64,000 nt of DNA from Trabulsiella odontotermitis (lineage in GTDB: Bacteria > Pseudomonadota > Gammaproteobacteria > Enterobacterales > Enterobacteriaceae). Below are positions 58,353-64,000 of this stretch, in pieces (position 1 is the first letter of the stretch; every line of letters starts with the position of its first letter). Under the pieces are notes generated by a model that saw nothing but the letters and a program-made list of their open reading frames with translations, was not told where the DNA came from and ran no database searches. A program made the translations under genes and the position numbers. The DNA lies in NCBI RefSeq assembly GCF_001297775.1, contig NZ_LIFX01000006.1:1-64000 (forward strand). The letters run 5' to 3'.

Positions 58353-59582
58353 TCAGTCGGCGTCAATTTCCCAACCTTCGACCTTCGTCGCAAACAGGGA
58401 CGACGGCACATGCCCCAGCCGGACGCGGGTTGCCCCTTGCCAGCGCGCAAAGTCGTTGATCGCCTGGGTTAACCCCTTCTCCAGCGAGGCGCTGACGCGT
58501 ATACCGTCTTCCAGATATAACGCAAAGATTTCCAGAACACCCTCTTTGCGGTGCATTTTGCTGTCCATTCGCCCCACCAGTTTGCCCTGATGCAACAATG
58601 GCAGAACGAAATAGCCATACTGGCGCTTAGGCGCGGGCGTGTAACACTCCAGCCGGTAGGTAAAGCCAAACAGCTGCTCAGCGCGCTTTCTGTCCCAGAC
58701 GACCGGATCAAACGGAGACAGCACGGCGCTGTGCGTGGCGGTGAGTTTTCCGTCCACTGCCGCGTCCAGATAAGGCAGTAAGTTGCTGTCGAGCCACATT
58801 TCACCGAGCGTTTCAACGTCAACCGCAATGATACGCTTCTCTTCCAGCCAGCGACTCAGCAGCGCAGGCAACGACGGCTGGCGCAGGCGGTAGTAATCCG
58901 CAAGCCACTGCGGGCGAAAAATCCCCAGGCTACGGGCGCTGTTTTCCAGCATGAGCGCTTCGGCTTCAGGCCGCGCCAGCAGATCCCGTTCATCGTCCCA
59001 GTGCGGCATCACCCGGTGCGTTAAATCATAAACACGCTGAAAATTACGCCGTTCGATGACCATGACCTTTCCGGCGGTAAACAGCCCTTCCAGATGACGT
59101 TTATGCGGTTTCCACTCCCACCAGCCGGATTCGCCTTTGCGCGGATGTTCAAAGTCCGCCGAGCGTACCGGACCATTTTCGGCAATATGGGCAATCAATT
59201 CTTCTATTTCGCTGGCATGCGCGTCCATCCACGCCCTGTTGTATTTCCAGCCCATGCTGTCCAGCGCCAGCATGCGATGGCGCACCAGCGAGAAATCACT
59301 GCGCGGAAGAAAACAGGCTTCGTGCGCCCAGTATTCCATGAGTTCCCCGCGGCGCAGGGCATCGTCGAGCCAGGTCTGAGGGTAATCGCCCAGACGGCTG
59401 AACAGCACCAGATAAGGGCTGCGGGCCACCACATTGATGGTGTCGATTTGCAATAAAGACATGCGTTCGATGGTATTCAGCACGTCCTGTGGCTGAGCGC
59501 GGCGGCGGGGTTTTTTGAGCATCCCCTGAGCGGCGAGATGCAGATGTCGTGCAGCGGTAAGCGAAAGGTGCAATTCGGGCAT
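58353..59582 (-). CDS. ycaQ: Interstrand-crosslink DNA glycosylase YcaQ
   Basis: HTH_42/AlkX-type DNA glycosylase that in E. coli unhooks interstrand crosslinks (for example from nitrogen mustards). 409 residues (E. coli 410). The QxD catalytic motif is in SLLQIDTINVVARSPYLVLFSRLGDYP near residue 47. HEACFLPRSDF, HPRKGESGWWEWKPHKRHLEGLFTAGK and LSPFDPVVWDRKRAEQLFGFTYRLECYTPAPKRQYGYFVLPLL are conserved. The region around residues 235-270 has diverged more. Between lpxK and ycaR on the same strand. Confidence 0.92.
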   Translation of the reverse strand: MPELHLSLTAARHLHLAAQGMLKKPRRRAQPQDVLNTIERMSLLQIDTINVVARSPYLVLFSRLGDYPQTWLDDALRRGELMEYWAHEACFLPRSDFSLVRHRMLALDSMGWKYNRAWMDAHASEIEELIAHIAENGPVRSADFEHPRKGESGWWEWKPHKRHLEGLFTAGKVMVIERRNFQRVYDLTHRVMPHWDDERDLLARPEAEALMLENSARSLGIFRPQWLADYYRLRQPSLPALLSRWLEEKRIIAVDVETLGEMWLDSNLLPYLDAAVDGKLTATHSAVLSPFDPVVWDRKRAEQLFGFTYRLECYTPAPKRQYGYFVLPLLHQGKLVGRMDSKMHRKEGVLEIFALYLEDGIRVSASLEKGLTQAINDFARWQGATRVRLGHVPSSLFATKVEGWEIDAD

Positions 59583-59622
59583 AGCAGTCCCTCGTCAAAG
59601 CCGCAGACGATGTGCGGCGATA

Positions 59623-60606
59623 TTACTGTCGTTGCGTCAGCGCCACCAGCGCCTGAAGCAATGGCTGAGCACGGTCGTCCTCCAGACAGGCGTCGACCGG
59701 CAGATACCACCAGTTTTCCCGGGCAAACGCCCGGCATTTGACGGCATCTTTCTCCGTCATGATCAGCGTTTGCCCACGCTCCAGCAGCGCGTCAACCTCA
59801 GAAGCGACAAGCGCCTGATGATCAGCCAGCGCCACGGTTTTAACCGGTTGCACACCACAGCTTTCGAGGGTGGCAAAAAAACGCGGCGGATGGCCGATTC
59901 CCGCCATCGCGACGACCTGCGACAGTTCGCGGGGATCGCGTTGCTCACCGGTCAGAAGGTTGATGGCGTTTCCCGGACGCAGTTGCATCGCGATTTCACC
60001 GGCACGGGCAACGCCGCCATTGGTGATCACCGCATCAACGGTTTTCAGCCGGGAAGCACGTTCACGCATCGGGCCCGCAGGTAACCACCAGCCATTGCCG
60101 AAACGGCGAACGCCATCGATGACCACGATTTCCATATCCCGCGCCAGACGGTAGTGCTGTAACCCGTCATCCGTGATGATGATCTGGAGATCGTGCTTTT
60201 CCAGCAATGCGCTGACCGCATCACGTCGCACCGGGGATACCGCAACCGGCACGCCGGTACGCTGGAAAATCAATACCGGTTCATCGCCCGCTTCCGCGGT
60301 GGTGGTTTTTTCTGAAAGGAGTAAGGGATAGTGAGCCGCTTTGCCGCCATAACCGCGCGACACCACGCCAACTCGAATACCGCGCTGCGTGAGCTGTTCA
60401 ACCAGCCAGATGACCACCGGCGTTTTGCCGTTGCCACCTGCGGTCAGGTTGCCGACGATAACCACAGGTACCGGCGCGCGCCAGGACGATTTCAGCCCCA
60501 GACGATAGCTCAGACGAATGAGTCCGCTCACCAGGCCGTAGAGCCAGGAGAGCGGTAACAACAGCCGCCAGAGCGGTGATTCGCCGGACCAGATGCGTGA
60601 AATCAT
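59623..60606 (-). CDS. lpxK: Tetraacyldisaccharide 4'-kinase LpxK
   Basis: Inner-membrane-associated kinase that phosphorylates the 4' position of the lipid A precursor. 327 residues (E. coli 328). An N-terminal hydrophobic helix (about 13-37) is followed by Walker A in [13 protein letters not shown] (about 52-64), and later [20 protein letters not shown] and [21 protein letters not shown]. Its start overlaps the msbA stop by four bases. Confidence 0.96.
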   Translation of the reverse strand: MISRIWSGESPLWRLLLPLSWLYGLVSGLIRLSYRLGLKSSWRAPVPVVIVGNLTAGGNGKTPVVIWLVEQLTQRGIRVGVVSRGYGGKAAHYPLLLSEKTTTAEAGDEPVLIFQRTGVPVAVSPVRRDAVSALLEKHDLQIIITDDGLQHYRLARDMEIVVIDGVRRFGNGWWLPAGPMRERASRLKTVDAVITNGGVARAGEIAMQLRPGNAINLLTGEQRDPRELSQVVAMAGIGHPPRFFATLESCGVQPVKTVALADHQALVASEVDALLERGQTLIMTEKDAVKCRAFARENWWYLPVDACLEDDRAQPLLQALVALTQRQ

Positions 60607-62351
60607 TCGCCGAATTGCATCTTATGCAGTTGGGCGTAAACGCCACGGTGGGCCAGGAGATCGGCATGGCTGCCGCGTTCAACGATACGGCCATCTTCCA
60701 CCACCACAATTTCATCCGCCTGTTCAATGGTGGAAAGGCGGTGCGCGATAACCAGTGAAGTGCGGTTTTTCTGCAGCTCATCCAGTGCCGCCTGAATCGC
60801 GCGTTCAGATTCGGTATCCAGCGCCGAGGTGGCTTCATCGAGGATCAGGATCGGGCTGTCACGCAGCAACGCACGGGCGATAGCGATACGCTGACGCTGC
60901 CCACCGGAGAGCATCACGCCATTTTCACCAATGATGGTGTCGAGGCCGTTATCCATCTTGTTGATAAAGTCCATGGCATACGCCATGCGTGCGGCCTGTT
61001 CGATCTGCTCACGGCTGTACTCTTCGGTACGGGCGTAAGCGATATTGTTCGCCACCGTGTCGTTAAACAGATGTACGTTCTGAGAAACCAGCGCGACCTG
61101 ATCACGCAGGGAGGTCAGTTTGTATTCGCGCAGATCATGCCCGTCGAGCAGAATTTCGCCTGCATCAATGTCGTAAAAGCGCGTGATGAGGCTGGCGATG
61201 GTCGATTTCCCTGAACCCGAACGCCCGACCAGAGCCACGGTTTTCCCTTGCGGAATGTCCAGGTTGATGTCGCGCAGCGCCGCTGTTTCACGGCCTGGAT
61301 AGGTAAAGGAGACATTGCGGAACTCCACATGCCCCTCAGCGCGATCAATCACACGGGTACCTTCATCTTTTTCCTGCTCGCTGTCGAGAATGGCAAACAG
61401 CGTCTGGCAGGCGGCCATCCCGCGCTGGAACTGCGCGTTGACGTTGGTCAGCGATTTCAGCGGACGCATCAGGGCAATCATCGACGAGAACACGACAGTG
61501 ATGGTACCGGCAGTCAGGGTTTGCATGACACTCGGGAAGCTTGCGGCATACAAAACGAACGCCAGCGCCAGCGAGGCGATGAGCTGAATGATGGGGTCGG
61601 AAATGGAGGATGCAGAGACCATTTTCATCCCCTGCAGGCGCATTTTGTTGCTGACCTTATCAAAGCGTTTGGTTTCGACCGACTGGCCGCCAAACATCAG
61701 CACTTCTTTATGCCCTTTCAGCATCTGTTCTGCGCTGGTCGTGACCTGGCCCATCGTATTCTGCATGTTTTTGCTGATATTACGAAAACGCTTCGATACG
61801 ACGCGAATGGCAATCGACACGATTGGCGCCAGTACGATGAGGATCACCGACAACTGCCAGCTGTACCAGAACATCATCGCGAACAGGCCGATGATCGACG
61901 CGCCTTCGCGCACGACGGTAATCAGCGCGCTGGACGACGACGACGCCACCTGCTCAGAGTCATAAGTGATGCGCGACAGCAGTGTGCCGGTGGATTGCTT
62001 GTCGAAAAACGACACTGGCATGCCCATCATGTGGCTGAAAAGACGACGACGCATGGTCATCACCACTTTTCCCGATACCCATGAGATGCAGTAGCTTGAG
62101 ATATAGCTGGTTATGCCACGAAGGATCATCAGCCCGATCACCACCAGCGGCATCCACAGCAGCACTGAGCGATCCGTTTTACCAAAACCATCATCCAGTA
62201 ACGGTTTAAGAAGCGATAGCATGAAGGTATCGCTGGCTGCGTTGAGGATTAACGCAACACCCGCCACGATCAGCCCTGCTTTAAATGGCGCAATCATTGG
62301 CCAGAGTCGGCGGAAGGTCTGCCACGTGGAGAGATCTTTGTCGTTCTGCAT
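60603..62351 (-). CDS. msbA: Lipid A/LPS flippase ABC transporter MsbA
   Basis: Essential half-transporter that flips lipid A-core across the inner membrane. 582 residues, as in E. coli. Six membrane segments (about 20-315), then the ATPase with Walker [10 protein letters not shown] (about 376-384), signature [16 protein letters not shown], Walker [12 protein letters not shown] and switch VIAHRLST. Starts [18 protein letters not shown]. 36 bases after comEC (ycaI) and coupled to lpxK. Confidence 0.97.
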   Translation of the reverse strand: MQNDKDLSTWQTFRRLWPMIAPFKAGLIVAGVALILNAASDTFMLSLLKPLLDDGFGKTDRSVLLWMPLVVIGLMILRGITSYISSYCISWVSGKVVMTMRRRLFSHMMGMPVSFFDKQSTGTLLSRITYDSEQVASSSSSALITVVREGASIIGLFAMMFWYSWQLSVILIVLAPIVSIAIRVVSKRFRNISKNMQNTMGQVTTSAEQMLKGHKEVLMFGGQSVETKRFDKVSNKMRLQGMKMVSASSISDPIIQLIASLALAFVLYAASFPSVMQTLTAGTITVVFSSMIALMRPLKSLTNVNAQFQRGMAACQTLFAILDSEQEKDEGTRVIDRAEGHVEFRNVSFTYPGRETAALRDINLDIPQGKTVALVGRSGSGKSTIASLITRFYDIDAGEILLDGHDLREYKLTSLRDQVALVSQNVHLFNDTVANNIAYARTEEYSREQIEQAARMAYAMDFINKMDNGLDTIIGENGVMLSGGQRQRIAIARALLRDSPILILDEATSALDTESERAIQAALDELQKNRTSLVIAHRLSTIEQADEIVVVEDGRIVERGSHADLLAHRGVYAQLHKMQFGE

Positions 62352-62387
62352 TCAAAAAACCAGCTTATGTTGAAATAGCCGCATATT

Positions 62388-64000
62388 CTACCCGTTATCA
62401 CGAGACACGCCAAACCACTGATGATACCAGCGAGGTAAAATTTGATCTCGTAAGCTACGGATTTGCCAGTTGTCGTGCTGAAACAGCACGGAAAGCTGCC
62501 CCTGATGAGGCGTATCGAACCATTGATAACCCTGCTGACGGTAGCGTTTCACTATTTTTTCCGACGGCAGTCGCCAGGCGTTATACCGGGAAGCCGATGC
62601 CAGCGCCGCCTGCCCGCCGACCCGCTGCAACAACGCCACGCCCGAAGAGGTGCTGCTGCCATGGTGAGGCACCTGAATAAGTGTAGACGTTAGATGTTGC
62701 CAGTAATGGCTGAGCATGGAAAATTCGGCTGATAATTCAATATCTCCGGTCAGCAGAATACTGTATTTGCCATCGTCCACCCGGACAACACAGGAGCGGT
62801 TGTTCCCCTGTGTTTGCGTTCCCGGCAGCGGCCAGAGTACCCGGAAAGTCAGCCCTTCCCATTGCCAGTGGTCGCCACGAAAACAGGACTGATGACCGCC
62901 CCACCCCAGCGGGCTGCGGATCCACGCCTGCGGCCAGGCCCGGGTGAGTGAATCCAGCCCGCCGCGATGGTCAAGATGTTCATGACTGAGGATAATCCCT
63001 TCCGGTTGCAGATGATGCCAGCGAAGCCAGGGAATAATGAGCTGCTGCCCGCTGTCACCGCCCGGCCACGCCAGCCCGGTGTCATACAGAATCGCTTTAT
63101 CATGACGATCAATCACCACTGCCAGCCCCTGCCCGACATCCAGCATCGTCACCCGCCATTCATCTGATGGTTTATGCGACCAGAGCGGAAACGTCAGTAC
63201 AACAATCGCGGCTACACACAGCGCAGGCGCAGATTTCCAGCCACGCAGTTTCCAGGCGATCAGCCCCAGCCAGGGCAGTACCGTGGCGGGCAGCCATCGC
63301 ATATCCAGATCCAGCCAGCCATCGGGTAAACGGGTCAGAAAACCGAACAGCAGCGCCAGCACGCGATCGGTCAGCAACCAGATACCCGTTTCAGCAACTG
63401 CAGGCCCGATAAGATGCAGCAGCATACCGGCGAGAATCAGTGGCACAACCGCAAAGGTGACGACCGGCACCGCCACCAGATTCGCCACCATCGAACTTAA
63501 ACTGATGCCATGAAACAGCGCCACCTGCAACGGCATCAATAACAGCATTAACCCCAGTTGCAGATGCAGCAGCCCCGCCAGCCACCGGCTCCAGGCCGGT
63601 AACACCTGCACGGGAAAAGGTATCCACTGGTACCAGAAAATGAGCGTGGCAACCGCGAAAGCCGACAGCCATAAACTCTGTGAAAGAACCGCCAGCGGAT
63701 CCGCAAAGAGTATCGCGCCAATGCAGCAGATCCAGACCGACCACGGTGACCAGTGCCGTCCGCGGAGCCGTAAACCGTACAGGACAGCCAGCGCGGCGAT
63801 TGTGCGTAACGCTGGCGGTTGTAGCCCGGTAAACAGGGCATAACCGAGCGCACAACCGAAACCCGCCAGCAATGGCGCTCGCCAGTTGATGTAATGACAT
63901 GGCAGGAAAAACTGCAGGGCACGAACCAGCAGCCAGCCCAGCGAGGCGACCAGCGCGATATGCAAACCAGAAATAGCCATCAGGTGTGATGTGCCGGTTT
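62388..64000 (-). CDS. ycaI: ComEC/Rec2 DNA-uptake channel protein YcaI (partial, N-terminus off window)
   Basis: Inner-membrane protein of the ComEC/Rec2 type that transports single-stranded DNA in competent bacteria. The frame ends at 62388 and is open past the right edge (codons for TGTSHL precede Met at 63980), so about 537 of some 750 residues are visible. It shows the competence-domain motif SHLMAISGLHI, several membrane segments, then a C-terminal metallo-beta-lactamase-like domain with DVGQGLAVVIDRHDKAILYDTG, SHEHLDHRGGLDSL and VPHHGSS. In E. coli it is ycaI upstream of msbA-lpxK. Confidence 0.94.
   Translation of the reverse strand, partial: TGTSHLMAISGLHIALVASLGWLLVRALQFFLPCHYINWRAPLLAGFGCALGYALFTGLQPPALRTIAALAVLYGLRLRGRHWSPWSVWICCIGAILFADPLAVLSQSLWLSAFAVATLIFWYQWIPFPVQVLPAWSRWLAGLLHLQLGLMLLLMPLQVALFHGISLSSMVANLVAVPVVTFAVVPLILAGMLLHLIGPAVAETGIWLLTDRVLALLFGFLTRLPDGWLDLDMRWLPATVLPWLGLIAWKLRGWKSAPALCVAAIVVLTFPLWSHKPSDEWRVTMLDVGQGLAVVIDRHDKAILYDTGLAWPGGDSGQQLIIPWLRWHHLQPEGIILSHEHLDHRGGLDSLTRAWPQAWIRSPLGWGGHQSCFRGDHWQWEGLTFRVLWPLPGTQTQGNNRSCVVRVDDGKYSILLTGDIELSAEFSMLSHYWQHLTSTLIQVPHHGSSTSSGVALLQRVGGQAALASASRYNAWRLPSEKIVKRYRQQGYQWFDTPHQGQLSVLFQHDNWQIRSLRDQILPRWYHQWFGVSRDNG

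Overview
The window is chromosomal DNA of an enteric bacterium (Enterobacteriaceae). Nearly every gene matches an Escherichia coli K-12 gene in order, length and motifs, running from fumB/dcuB to ycaI (comEC), in reverse orientation to the K-12 map. The genus looks like Citrobacter or a close relative, judged from OmpA, OmpF and RlmI sequence recalled from memory. It is not E. coli: the porin loops differ, the elf fimbrial operon is absent between pyrD and ssuE, and the dcu/fum genes sit in another place. No insertion sequence, prophage, CRISPR array, tRNA or rRNA gene was seen.

Layout. 1-6.3 kb: anaerobic C4-dicarboxylate block on the minus strand: dcuS, dcuR, dcuB, an unrecognised 52-residue ORF, and fumB cut by the window edge. 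6.5-16 kb: rlmI, hspQ, yccU, csgI, mgsA, helD, yccF, yccS, sxy, sulA. 16-21 kb: ompA, matP, ycbZ (lonH), fabA, rmf. 21-31.5 kb: pqiABC, uup, rlmL, ycbX, zapC, pyrD. 31.7-36 kb: ssuEADCB sulfonate operon. 36-45 kb: pepN, pncB, asnS, ompF, aspC. 45-55.5 kb: gloC, mepK, ldtD, mukFEB, cmoM. 55.5-64 kb: elyC, ycbJ and the comEC-msbA-lpxK-ycaQ-ycaR-kdsB group, with comEC cut by the right edge.

How the genes work together. DcuS senses external C4-dicarboxylates and phosphorylates DcuR, which activates dcuB; DcuB exchanges fumarate for succinate while FumB makes fumarate from malate. SsuEADCB imports alkanesulfonates and releases sulfite from them under sulfur limitation. MukBEF is the condensin, and MatP organises the Ter region. 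MsbA, LpxK and KdsB serve lipopolysaccharide; LdtD, MepK and ElyC serve the cell wall. OmpA and OmpF are the two major outer-membrane proteins here.

Several regulatory sites are readable directly: a sigma-32 promoter before hspQ, the LexA box of sulA, FadR and FabR sites before fabA, the PurR box and leader hairpin of pyrD, and a NadR-type box before pncB. The least ordinary parts are the dcuSR-dcuB-fumB block joined to rlmI where K-12 has acyP, the small ORF between dcuB and fumB, and two perfect inverted repeats between asnS and ompF. I found no convincing new multi-gene system; most of the window is conserved core genome.
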